Shown here one piece after another: positions 43,268-51,403 of a stretch of DNA of 64,000 bases. Source of the DNA: Pseudomonas chlororaphis (GTDB lineage Bacteria > Pseudomonadota > Gammaproteobacteria > Pseudomonadales > Pseudomonadaceae); assembly GCF_003731765.1 (NCBI RefSeq), contig NZ_MOAL01000004.1, forward strand, positions 1,302,001-1,366,000, written 5' to 3'. Made by a program: the position numbers and the translations under genes. Position 1 is the first letter of the stretch. Each line of letters opens with the position of its first letter. Under the pieces are notes generated by a model. The model ran no database searches. It had not been told where the DNA came from and was given only the letters and a program-made list of their open reading frames with translations.

Positions 43268-43305
43268 TTCGGCCAAAAGCTGCCACTCACGAAAAGCTGC
43301 GTTCG
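43268..43305. repeat. Left flanking repeat of the island
   Basis: TTCGGCCAAAAGCTGCCACT with following CACGAAAAGCTGC shares CGGCCAAAAGCTG (13/13) and AAAGCTGCC[A/G]CTCACGA (16/17) with the complement of the element at 46162-46210. The two therefore flank the STAND gene in inverted orientation. Confidence 0.5.
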
Positions 43306-43454
43306 CGGTGGCTAGCCACCACATCGGCAAACCTTCATCCACCATGCTAGCATTGTGCCCCTATTTGGTGGCCTGGCGGAGTGCTAAGTATCAAAAATAG
43401 AACTTCAAAGCTTATATAAGTTAACGGATTTAAAAATTTAAGTAGGGAGTTGAA

Positions 43455-45824
43455 TTGTATATATCTATTGAGCAATCCCAAGAACTTGACCGAATCGTGA
43501 AAAGCACGGAGGTTGCGCTACGAAGCTTCGTGTCTGATACGCTAATTAAAAATTACAATGATGCGACATCTTTTAAGACAGCATTAAAATCAATATCTAT
43601 ATCAGACAAACTAATTTATTCAAAGCGATTCGATGCCAAGCTGAAAGCCTTCACCTCGAAACATAAAGAAATATTTCAACTAATTCGCGATTGCAAAGCC
43701 GCTCTTGACAGTCGGAACTACAATAATGATGTGCCTTATGTTTCAGAGATAATAGATTTACTTTTAATTTTTTTCAATGCGCACTTTTCTGATAAAGATA
43801 TTGTTAAGGAATTTAGTTCGATTGAGGAGTTTCATTACTGCTGCACCCTGTACCATAAGCTTAGGAATAATCTATCTCATCCCGCGTCACACCCAACAAC
43901 AATTTTGGACGCCAATAAGGTTGTCTACTTTATCGAAAATTTGTTGGCAACACTTGATCAAAAATATTTTTGGTATGCGACGAGAGAAAATATTGGAAAG
44001 GATATACAACGCTATAATGGAATAGATCTAGGCACGCTGCCGAGGCATCATAATTTAAATTTCGCGAGTTCAACGCACAAACGGCTTCTCTGTAGAGAAA
44101 CCATTATTAAGAATTTGTATGAATCATTGTTAGGCGATGATATTCGTCAGAGACTAGCAGGCTCGATTGTTCTGTACGGTTACGGCGGCGTTGGTAAAAC
44201 TGCGATAACCACTGAATTTTTGTATCGACTGTTGAGAGATAAGCGGGACGGCAAACACCCAGACATTGAATATCTTTTGTTTTTCTCTAGCAAAGACGAA
44301 TATTTGAAGGAGAACAAAACTACGGGAGAACTCTATATTGATACTGCCAAACCCGAGTTCTCTACCCTTGCAGATCTTAAAGCATTAATATGCAAATGCC
44401 TAGGTTTACACGACATTTCTGGCATGTCCGATTATCCTGGGAGAGGCATAATCGCAATTGACAACATTGAAAATATCGACGGTGATGAAAAACTAAAAAT
44501 TCTGGAATTTATAAAGTCTTTACCAAGAACGGTACAGTTCATCGTAACCTCTCGAGGGGAGGAGGCGTGTGAAGAAAAAATTCACATTGAAGAATTTAGC
44601 AACAATGACACAGGAGTCCAGTTTGTAGAAGAGATAATTGAGTCGGAAGGATTCAACTTAGAAATATCCAAGAACACCGCAGAACAGATAATTAATGCAA
44701 CCAAGGGTAATGCATTAATAATCGTCCAAACTTTGAATATAATCGATCGAGGAGTCTCCACGTTCGATGAGATCACACGCTCACTTGAAAGCATGCGATC
44801 TAAAAATTCAGAAATGATTGCAAACTTTATGTACAAAAATACGTTTGATGATGCTCTGAAGCACTTATCATCCAAAGGTTATCCTGTAAATGAAATCATG
44901 CAAGTGATTTCTTTATATGACGAGAGAATCGAACTTTACTCGATAAGTAAACTTTCGAAGCTTGAGATTGCAGATGCAGAGCGAATCTGCAACTATCTTT
45001 TGGAGCGACTCGTCTTGAAAAAATCTGGCGAGTACTATGAGCTCAACGAATTTGCCAAAAGATTTGTATTTATTAAGTTGCTTCCTGATCGGATAGAGCT
45101 AAATAAATTAAGAGATAAAATAAAGAATCATAAAGAAAGGATGAAGCTCAAGCTTGCCGAGCTTGAAGACACATTAAATGCTAACTCAGCTCTTCACAGA
45201 AATGTAAACGAATGGCAACCCAAAAACTACATCGACAAAATCGTAATTGCAGAATTATTTTCGCTGTATGGCGATGCTATAAAGTGTGTAGGGCGAAATG
45301 ACAAAAGAGCTTATGAAAAGTATTTGAAGGAGTTTGATGAGCATTCATTTATAACAAACCACCCTTACGTTCCGCTGCAAAAAGCGCGATTGCTAAAGGA
45401 GGGTATGTTTAAGTTTCATCGCGGCGACAACAGTATTCTCAAAGAAGTTGAGAGGCTCTACGAGGAAGCAGTGGAATCTATTGAATATGATTATCGATAC
45501 TTGATCGGAAGTATTGCGCACGCATCGCTACTAATGCTATTTGGTATTTTTCTCTGTCAGCACTTAAAAGAACCTAGTCGCGCGATTCGTTTTTTGGAGG
45601 ATGCAAAGAAGTTTCACGGAGGGAACAAGGGCAAGGGCTGGTTTATTGTCTGTAACTACTTGTCCTCTTCATATGAAAAAATGTATTCGCAAACTAAGGA
45701 CAACGCGTATAAAGATCTTTTGAGGAAATTAGTAAAAGAAGTTTTGTCGCTGGGTGGTAGTGGTTCAAGCGGAAGTTTCAGTATTGAGACTTACAAGAAA
45801 AAATACTCAACCTGGCTAGGTTAG
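43455..45824 (+). CDS. HEPN-STAND NTPase, probable antiphage protein
   Basis: 789 aa, AT-rich unlike its neighbours, so probably acquired. Residues 1-185 are all-helical with HEPN RNase motif LRNNLSHP (R137-N138-x3-H142). Residues 235-400 are a STAND/NB-ARC-like NTPase: Walker A GYGGVGKT (242-249), LLFFSSKDEYLKE after strand 2, Walker B GIIAIDNIEN (D336) and sensor VTSRGEE (R367). Residues 480-560 look like a winged helix, and 600-789 like TPR-style helical repeats (KARLLKEGMFKFHRGDNSIL). Such proteins sense phage components, oligomerise and activate the effector, here RNA cleavage; this is inference. The start is TTG at 43455 with TAGGGAG 5 bp before it; no nearby ATG fits. Confidence 0.82.
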   Translation: MYISIEQSQELDRIVKSTEVALRSFVSDTLIKNYNDATSFKTALKSISISDKLIYSKRFDAKLKAFTSKHKEIFQLIRDCKAALDSRNYNNDVPYVSEIIDLLLIFFNAHFSDKDIVKEFSSIEEFHYCCTLYHKLRNNLSHPASHPTTILDANKVVYFIENLLATLDQKYFWYATRENIGKDIQRYNGIDLGTLPRHHNLNFASSTHKRLLCRETIIKNLYESLLGDDIRQRLAGSIVLYGYGGVGKTAITTEFLYRLLRDKRDGKHPDIEYLLFFSSKDEYLKENKTTGELYIDTAKPEFSTLADLKALICKCLGLHDISGMSDYPGRGIIAIDNIENIDGDEKLKILEFIKSLPRTVQFIVTSRGEEACEEKIHIEEFSNNDTGVQFVEEIIESEGFNLEISKNTAEQIINATKGNALIIVQTLNIIDRGVSTFDEITRSLESMRSKNSEMIANFMYKNTFDDALKHLSSKGYPVNEIMQVISLYDERIELYSISKLSKLEIADAERICNYLLERLVLKKSGEYYELNEFAKRFVFIKLLPDRIELNKLRDKIKNHKERMKLKLAELEDTLNANSALHRNVNEWQPKNYIDKIVIAELFSLYGDAIKCVGRNDKRAYEKYLKEFDEHSFITNHPYVPLQKARLLKEGMFKFHRGDNSILKEVERLYEEAVESIEYDYRYLIGSIAHASLLMLFGIFLCQHLKEPSRAIRFLEDAKKFHGGNKGKGWFIVCNYLSSSYEKMYSQTKDNAYKDLLRKLVKEVLSLGGSGSSGSFSIETYKKKYSTWLG

Positions 45825-45852
45825 TTTCGTCACAGCCTATTGCCACAACTCA

Positions 45853-45879
45853 AGAGGGGCGTTTATTACTTGCCCCTCT
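45853..45879 (+). terminator. Terminator-like hairpin after the STAND gene
   Basis: AGAGGGGC/GCCCCTCT stem with 11-nt loop GTTTATTACTT, followed by CATTTCG, 29 bp after the stop codon. Confidence 0.55.
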
Positions 45880-45906
45880 CATTTCGAGCAGTCCAAGTGC
45901 ATAGCG

Positions 45907-46083
45907 CTATTTAAGTCCCAGAATTGCGCCCGCTTCGCCCCGCGAGCGGAACTTCCCGGCGTCCGGTTCGACCCAACCTGGCTCCCAAAGCAGCGTGTCC
46001 AGGTACACAACGGGAAGGACGAGGCGCCTGCCCAAAGCGCGGGCTGGAGTGGAGGGCATTGCCAAGAATTACAATCCGTTGAA
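45907..46083 (-). pseudogene. Remnant of a P-loop kinase (adenylate kinase-like/FlaR-type) gene
   Basis: The minus strand first reads QRIVILGNA, the usual N-terminal strand of this family. One frame on it reads ARALGRRLVLPVVYLDTLLW, then EPGWVEPDAGKFRSRGEAGA and a stop. Intact relatives continue GNA with GSGKST; here the Walker A loop is mostly lost, the frame shifts and most of the C-terminal half is absent. The GC content is high, unlike the AT-rich genes around it, so it is a piece of host-type sequence stranded in the island. Confidence 0.65.
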
Positions 46084-46161
46084 TGGGGATTTCCTGTCGC
46101 AAAAAAACCGCCAATTTTTCAGGTTTTGAATGGCTAGGTAAAGTCATTGCTGTTTTGGACG

Positions 46162-46210
46162 TCAGCTTTTGGCCGAAAGCGACCAGTCGTGAGCGGCAGC
46201 TTTCGGCTGA
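46162..46210. repeat. Right flanking repeat of the island with 9-bp inverted arms
   Basis: GCCGAAAGC (46172-46180) and GCTTTCGGC (46199-46207) form a hairpin, and the whole segment is the inverted relative of 43268-43305. The rest of 46210-46510 shows no credible gene; CCTTAA-N6-TTAAGG (46360-46377) is an isolated inverted repeat. Confidence 0.5.
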
Positions 46211-46510
46211 ATCTACAGCCGATAGTAGCCCTTCGCAAAGGCCCACTTGGGGTTGTAGCGGACGTCGATGGTGTATATAAAATAGTCTGCGTCTCAAACA
46301 AATTCGGAATAGAAAAAACAGGGAGCTTTCGCTTAATATTTGGAGGCTTTTAATGGTTTCCTTAAAGTGACTTAAGGTTTGGTTGATTTTTTGAAGTTGG
46401 GCACGGCTGTAAATTTTGACTCTTTGCTATGGTGCGGATCACCATGAATTCGATTTGGTCTTATGATGGTTTTGATGGGCGCAAAGTTATTTTTAAAAAA
46501 AATCTGCGTT

Positions 46511-47275
46511 TTAAAGTGCCCTGATTATAAGGGTTAATGAAATTAAAATAAAAGCTGCTGTTATGCCTATTTTTATTATGGTTTTTCTTGAATTGAGATG
46601 TCGTAGGTTAGTGAGTTCTTCCTTTAGATTTTTGATTTGAGTTTTGTGGCGTTGTGCATTAAGCAATAGACTCTGTATTTCGTCACCAATAGCCCATAAT
46701 CCACTCAGGTGATCAAGTGGCTCAAGTCGAGCAGTCCATCCATTATGACTTTTCAGATTTTGAACGAGTATGGGGGCGGATAGGCCCTCCACAACTCCCT
46801 CGTTCATTGGTTTTCCAAATTCGATTCCGAAGTTTGCGTAGAATTTGTTTCTCCTAGCTTGATTCTCTTCCGTTGCGTCAACCTCGGCAACTTTTATAGT
46901 TGAGACTTTAAAGGATGGGTCTAGTTTTAGCGCCCATTTGATTATCACGTCAAACATGAAGCTTCCAATGCCTAGGCCTCGAAAATTTTTCTGTACCATT
47001 ACGCTACCATTGGTAATGCTTACTAGCTTGTTATAGCTGTCAATTGAGCCCCCCATTGAGGAAATGTGCCCGGAAATCAAATTGTCACGAGAGATAGGGC
47101 CTGTTAGATAGGTTGCTTGAATGTCGATCGTGCCTATCTGGTGCTGAAGGCTATCGTCGGTATAGTAGGAGCTTTTTTCCTTGATCGTAATGAGAATGTA
47201 GTGAGGCTGTTTGCTCTTGAGTGAAGTGCGAAGGATGTAATGTTCAATTAAGTTTTCTGTTTTTTCAGTGTGCAT
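46511..47275 (-). CDS. GNAT-domain protein with C-terminal membrane anchor
   Basis: 254 aa, AT-rich. Residues 85-150 hold a GNAT-like core: MVQKNFRGLGIGSFMFDVII (RGLGIG at 99-104) and AEVDATEENQARRNKFYANF (family N-x-x-x-x-x-FY pattern). Residues 190-228 are probably a coiled coil (QSLLLNAQRHKTQIKNLKEE), and 231-252 form one transmembrane helix (IIKIGITAAFILISLTLIIR). A GNAT tethered to the membrane by its C-terminus is unusual. It converges on the STAND gene from the other side of the island. No partner gene adjoins. Function unknown. Confidence 0.72.
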   Translation of the reverse strand: MHTEKTENLIEHYILRTSLKSKQPHYILITIKEKSSYYTDDSLQHQIGTIDIQATYLTGPISRDNLISGHISSMGGSIDSYNKLVSITNGSVMVQKNFRGLGIGSFMFDVIIKWALKLDPSFKVSTIKVAEVDATEENQARRNKFYANFGIEFGKPMNEGVVEGLSAPILVQNLKSHNGWTARLEPLDHLSGLWAIGDEIQSLLLNAQRHKTQIKNLKEELTNLRHLNSRKTIIKIGITAAFILISLTLIIRAL

Positions 47276-47392
47276 ATATTTATGTAAATAGAAGTTTCTA
47301 AATTATCGGCTATCGATCAGTTGCCTTGCCGATTACCTGACAGCTAGTTATCAGTAAGCAAAAGAGCAGTGCCCGGCGCTGCCACCCAACCC

Positions 47393-48019
47393 TCAAAACG
47401 TCGGCGGCGTTATCACCCACAACACCACCGCATCCTCCTCCCCAGGGTTCCCATATTTATGCGGTTCCTGGCTGGAGAAACTAAAGCTATCCCCCTCACT
47501 CAGCTGAAAATACCGTTCCCCCACCCACAGCTCAAAGCTCCCCGACAGCACATACCCGGCTTCCTCGCCTTCATGGCTGTAACTCTCCTTGCTGTACGTC
47601 CCCGGCGGAAACCGTGAGTGCAAAAACTCCAGCTGCCGGGTCGGTTGCGGGGTCAGCAGTTGATCGATAATCCCGTTCTCATAATTCACCTGCAGGCGCT
47701 GTTTCTTGCGCACGACATAGCCCTGATCCTCGGGCGCGGTCTGGGTTTCGCTGGCGAAGAACCATTGGATGGTCACGCCCAGGCTGCGGGCGATGTTGAA
47801 CAGGGCGGGGATGGAGGGGTAGGCGAGGTTGCGTTCGAGTTGGCTGATGTAGCCGGCGGTGAGTTCGCTCTGCTGGGCCAGTTCGCTGAGGGTCAGGCCG
47901 CGGCGTTTGCGCAGGCCGCGGATGCGGGTGCCAAGAAACTGTGGGCCGCCGGGGGCTTGGTTGTCGCTGCCGGGCTCGGGCGCGGTGCTCGCGGGCGGCG
48001 TTTTGCTGCTTGGGTTCAT
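47393..48019 (-). CDS. XRE-family regulator with C-terminal cupin
   Basis: 208 aa. HTH at about residues 32-87: IRGLRKRRGLTLSELAQQSE, then LTAGYISQLERNLAYPSIPA. Cupin at about 125-205 with SHEGEEAGYVLSGSFELWVG, ending GNPGEEDAVVLWVITPPTF. This is the PuuR/YdcN-like HTH-cupin family, which usually controls a catabolic operon for an amine or amino acid. It lies 73 bp downstream of the flavin oxidoreductase gene, same strand. An internally deleted copy of this gene lies at 40918-41045. Confidence 0.92.
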   Translation of the reverse strand: MNPSSKTPPASTAPEPGSDNQAPGGPQFLGTRIRGLRKRRGLTLSELAQQSELTAGYISQLERNLAYPSIPALFNIARSLGVTIQWFFASETQTAPEDQGYVVRKKQRLQVNYENGIIDQLLTPQPTRQLEFLHSRFPPGTYSKESYSHEGEEAGYVLSGSFELWVGERYFQLSEGDSFSFSSQEPHKYGNPGEEDAVVLWVITPPTF

Positions 48020-48092
48020 GGCGGGCTCCGGACCAGTTGAACGGGCGCGTCCGGGCGCCCGTCCTGCAAAAGCCCTGGAGTATAAAGCAGCC

Positions 48093-50045
48093 TCAAAGTG
48101 CCCAGGCGACTTTCAAGCCTTCGTGGATAGCTTCTTCCACAGTACGCGGCGCCAGGCAGTCTCCTATACGGCGAAACTCCACCAGTCCCTTCAGTTGTTC
48201 ACCCAAGTCATCCACCGATTGATGCCCCTGGCACAGCACCAAGCTGTCGACGTTTTCCAGCAGCATGGGTTCGCCGCTGGCGGTGTGTTGCAGGTAGACG
48301 GTGCTGTCGTCGCAGCCGTAGAGGCGGGCGTAGGGAATGATCGGGACCGCCAGTTTGTGCAGTTCGCCGGCCAGTTGGTCGCGCACGTACAGCGGCAGGT
48401 TTTCGCCGCAGTGGGTGCCGTTGACCGCCAGTTGCACTTGGTGCCCGGCGCGGACCAGGCGCTCGGCGATGCCGGGGCCGATCCAGTCGCAGCGCCAGTC
48501 GGCCACCACCACGCTGCGGCCCAGTTGCACTTCGTCCCGCAGTACTTGCCAGGCGTCCACCACTTGCAGCTCGCCGCCGCGTTCGAAGTTCGGCCAGTAG
48601 GGTTGGGCGCCGGTGGCGATGATCACCAGGTCCGGTTGTTCGCGCTCGACCAGGGCGCGGTCGACTCGGGTGTTGCGCACCACCTCGACGCCGGCCAGTT
48701 GCATTTCCCGTTGCAGGTTGGTGCTGGCGCCGCCGAACTCGCTGCGCCGTGGCAGCAGTTGGGCCAGCAGCACTTGGCCGCCGAGCTGGGAGGTGGCTTC
48801 GTACAGGGTGACCTGGTGGCCCCGTTGTGCGGCGACGGCGGCGGCTTTCATGCCGGCCGGGCCGCCGCCCACGACAAGGATACGTTTGCGTTGGGCGCTG
48901 GCCTTGGGTTGGCCGTAGATCAGTTCGCGGCCGGTTTCCGGGTGCTGGATGCAGGAGATCGGCAGGCCCTTGTGGAAGTGGCCGATGCACGCCTGGTTGC
49001 AGGCGATGCAGGCGCGCACGTCTTCGGCGTGGCCGCTATCGCTCTTGTTGGGCATCTCGGGGTCGCAGATCAGCGCGCGGGTCATGCCACAGACGTCGGC
49101 CTGGCCCTTGGCGATGATGGCTTCGGCTTCTTGGGGCTGGTTGATGCGCCCGGTGACGAACAGCGGGATCGACAGCCCGGCCTTGAAGGTGCCGGCTTCC
49201 CGGGCCAGATAAGCCGCTTCCACCGCCATGGGGGGGACGATGTGCACGGCGCCGCCGAGGGAGGCGGAGGTGCCAGCGACGATGTGCACGTAGTCCAGTT
49301 GCCCTTGCAGCAGTTGCACGGCGGCCAGGGATTCGTCTTCGGTGAGGCCTTCGGGGTCGCGTTCATCGGCGCTGATGCGCAGGCCGATGATGAACTCGGC
49401 ATCGGTGCTGGCGCGCATGGCGTCGAGGATTTCCCGGATAAAGCGCAGGCGCTGTTGCAGTTCGCCGTTGTAGCCGTCGGTGCGGCGGTTGACCCGGGGG
49501 TTGATGAATTGCGCCGGCAGGTAGCCGTGGCTGGCCACCAGTTCCACACCGTCCAGGCCGGCCTGATGCAGGCGCCGGGCGGCGTCGGCGTAGCCCCGGA
49601 TGATCTCGTCGATCATGTCCTGGTCCAGGGCCCGGGGCATGACCCGGAAGCGTTCGTTGGGCACTGCCGAAGGGGCGTAGGCCACCGCCAGCAGGCCGTC
49701 GGCGGACTCCATGATTTCCCGCCCCGGGTGGAAAATCTGCGACAGCACCACCGTGCCCTCGGCATGGCAGGCCTCGGCCAGTTGCCGATAGCCCTCGATG
49801 CAGCGGTCGTCGGTGGCCATCAGCACGTGGCTGGTGTAGCGCGCACTGTCGTGGACCCCGGCCACCTGCAGCACGATCAGGCCGACGCCGCCTTTGGCCC
49901 GGGCGCGGTGGTAGGCGATCAGTTGTTCGTTGACCAGGTTGTCGGTGGGCATCGAGGTGTCGTGGCCGCTGGACATGATGCGGTTCTTCAGGCGTTTGCC
50001 ACGGATCTGCAAGGGTGCGAACAGGTGCGGGAAGGCGCTGGTCAT
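48093..50045 (-). CDS. FMN/4Fe-4S/FAD oxidoreductase (DgcA/trimethylamine dehydrogenase-like)
   Basis: 650 aa of the Old Yellow Enzyme-2,4-dienoyl-CoA reductase type. An N-terminal FMN TIM barrel (1-340) is followed by the Fe-S cluster CIACNQACIGHFHKGLPISC (C-x2-C-x3-C-x11-C, about residue 345). A C-terminal NAD(P)/FAD domain follows with ILVVGGGPAGMKAAAVAAQRG (about 385-405). In pseudomonads this architecture includes dimethylglycine- and betaine-demethylating enzymes, so an N-methylated amine is a fair guess. It is divergent from an orphan binding protein, with an inverted repeat between them. The XRE-cupin regulator follows it. Confidence 0.88.
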   Translation of the reverse strand: MTSAFPHLFAPLQIRGKRLKNRIMSSGHDTSMPTDNLVNEQLIAYHRARAKGGVGLIVLQVAGVHDSARYTSHVLMATDDRCIEGYRQLAEACHAEGTVVLSQIFHPGREIMESADGLLAVAYAPSAVPNERFRVMPRALDQDMIDEIIRGYADAARRLHQAGLDGVELVASHGYLPAQFINPRVNRRTDGYNGELQQRLRFIREILDAMRASTDAEFIIGLRISADERDPEGLTEDESLAAVQLLQGQLDYVHIVAGTSASLGGAVHIVPPMAVEAAYLAREAGTFKAGLSIPLFVTGRINQPQEAEAIIAKGQADVCGMTRALICDPEMPNKSDSGHAEDVRACIACNQACIGHFHKGLPISCIQHPETGRELIYGQPKASAQRKRILVVGGGPAGMKAAAVAAQRGHQVTLYEATSQLGGQVLLAQLLPRRSEFGGASTNLQREMQLAGVEVVRNTRVDRALVEREQPDLVIIATGAQPYWPNFERGGELQVVDAWQVLRDEVQLGRSVVVADWRCDWIGPGIAERLVRAGHQVQLAVNGTHCGENLPLYVRDQLAGELHKLAVPIIPYARLYGCDDSTVYLQHTASGEPMLLENVDSLVLCQGHQSVDDLGEQLKGLVEFRRIGDCLAPRTVEEAIHEGLKVAWAL

Positions 50046-50124
50046 TGCGGTGACTCCAGGCGGGCCGACGACGACGGGACGACGCTTCGGCGTTGTTATT
50101 ATGTGGCTATGAAAATTTACCTGT

Positions 50125-50151
50125 AGTAAAAAATCAACTTGTTTTTTTACT
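50125..50151. promoter_or_regulatory. Inverted repeat in the divergent oxidoreductase/binding-protein promoter
   Basis: AGTAAAAAA (50125-50133) and TTTTTTACT (50143-50151) are separated by 9 bp, in the AT-rich centre of the intergenic region. It is a plausible operator for the XRE-cupin regulator. Confidence 0.5.
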
Positions 50152-50259
50152 GGCTCTTGCAGTAGTTTCGATCTGCGCCCGCTCCCGGGGCGAACCTCAA
50201 AACAATAAAAAAGGGCTGCGCACGCCTGGGCGTCGTGGCACCGCTACGAGGAACCACAG

Positions 50260-51309
50260 ATGAAAGCGATTTCCTGCAAGCATGCGGTCTATCCCCTGGC
50301 GCTGGGCCTGGCCATGGCCTTGGGCAATGCCTGGGCGGCACCGGACATGGTGGTGGTGGGTTACGGCGGCGCCGGGCAGAAAGCCCAGGACGTGGCGTTC
50401 TTCCGGCCCTTCAGCCAGGCCGACGGCAGCCAACTGATCCAGAGCGAATACAACGGCGAGATGGCGCGGATCAAAGTCATGGTGGACACCGGCAACGTCG
50501 ATTGGGACCTGGTGCAGATCGAAGGCCCGGACCTGGCGCGCGGCTGTGAAAGCGGCATGTACGAGCGCCTGGACTGGAAGGCCCTGGGCCATGCCGAGCA
50601 ACTGATTGCCGATGCCGCCCAGGAGTGCGGTTCGGCGGCCCTGGTGTGGAGCGTGGCGATTGCCTATGACCGCAACAAGCTGGCCCAGGCCCCCACCTCC
50701 TGGGCGGACTTCTGGGACGTTGGCAAGATTCCCGGCAAGCGCGGCCTGCGCAAGCGTGCGGTGTACAACCTGGAGTTCGCCCTGTTGGCGGACGGGGTCA
50801 AGCCCGAAGACGTTTACCGAGTGCTGGCCACGCCTGCGGGGGTGGACCGCGCCTTTGCCAAGCTCACGGCGCTCAAGCCTTACGTTCAGTGGTGGGAGGC
50901 CGGTGCGCAGCCGGCGCAGTGGCTGAGTGCGGGGGATGTGGTGATGACCTCCACCTACAGCGGGCGCATTGCCGCGGCCGCCCAGGCGGGCGCGCCCTTG
51001 GCAGTGGTCTGGCCCGGCAGCCTGTACGGCATGGATTACTGGGCGATCATCAAGGGCTCCAAGCACGTGGACCAGGCCAAGCGCCTGATCAGCTTCACCA
51101 ACCAGCCCGAGAACCAGGTTCGCTACGTGCAGCAGATCCCCTACGGCCCCACCAACACCCTGGCTGCCGCCCAGCTGGACCCCACGCTGGCCCAATGGGT
51201 GCCCACTGCTCCGCAGAACCTCAAGGGCGCCCTGGCCATGGACGTCGAGTTCTGGGTGGACCACGGCGAGGAACTGGAAGAACGCTTCAACGCCTGGGCC
51301 ACGCAGTAG
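50260..51309 (+). CDS. ABC-type periplasmic binding protein (polyamine/spermidine-like)
   Basis: 349 aa with signal peptide MKAISCKHAVYPLALGLAMA ending NAWA|A. The mature protein is a PotD/PotF-like type II binding protein: VVVGYGGAGQKAQDVAFFRP, VDTGNVDWDLVQIEGPDLAR and IPYGPTNTLAA. The clustered Trp and Asp in SWADFWD and MDYWAI suggest a cationic ligand. No permease or ATPase gene is in the window, so it is orphan. It is divergent from the oxidoreductase gene and probably delivers that enzyme's substrate class. Ribosome-binding site GAGGAACCACAG. A strong terminator follows. Confidence 0.85.
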   Translation: MKAISCKHAVYPLALGLAMALGNAWAAPDMVVVGYGGAGQKAQDVAFFRPFSQADGSQLIQSEYNGEMARIKVMVDTGNVDWDLVQIEGPDLARGCESGMYERLDWKALGHAEQLIADAAQECGSAALVWSVAIAYDRNKLAQAPTSWADFWDVGKIPGKRGLRKRAVYNLEFALLADGVKPEDVYRVLATPAGVDRAFAKLTALKPYVQWWEAGAQPAQWLSAGDVVMTSTYSGRIAAAAQAGAPLAVVWPGSLYGMDYWAIIKGSKHVDQAKRLISFTNQPENQVRYVQQIPYGPTNTLAAAQLDPTLAQWVPTAPQNLKGALAMDVEFWVDHGEELEERFNAWATQ

Positions 51310-51360
51310 CCCGATGTGACGTCAGCCCCTGGATTTCGGGGCTCGCCACACGTACCCAGC

Positions 51361-51397
51361 AACGCCGCCGATCGGTCAGCACCGGTCGGCGGCGTTT
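51361..51397. terminator. Bidirectional terminator between binding-protein and DJ-1/PfpI genes
   Basis: AACGCCGCCGA / TCGGCGGCGTT stem with a 15-nt loop region, flanked by T-rich sequence on the plus side. It lies between converging stops at 51309 and 51404. Confidence 0.75.
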
Positions 51398-51403
51398 GTG
51401 TGT

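Noticed and set aside
45911..46297. A 128-codon minus-strand ORF after the STAND gene
   Set aside because: It joins the P-loop kinase remnant in the wrong frame to unrelated repeat sequence; treated as a pseudogene fragment.
47859..50126. A 755-codon plus-strand frame
   Set aside because: Antisense shadow of the 650-residue oxidoreductase, with low-complexity His/Gln/Ala-rich translation typical of such shadows.
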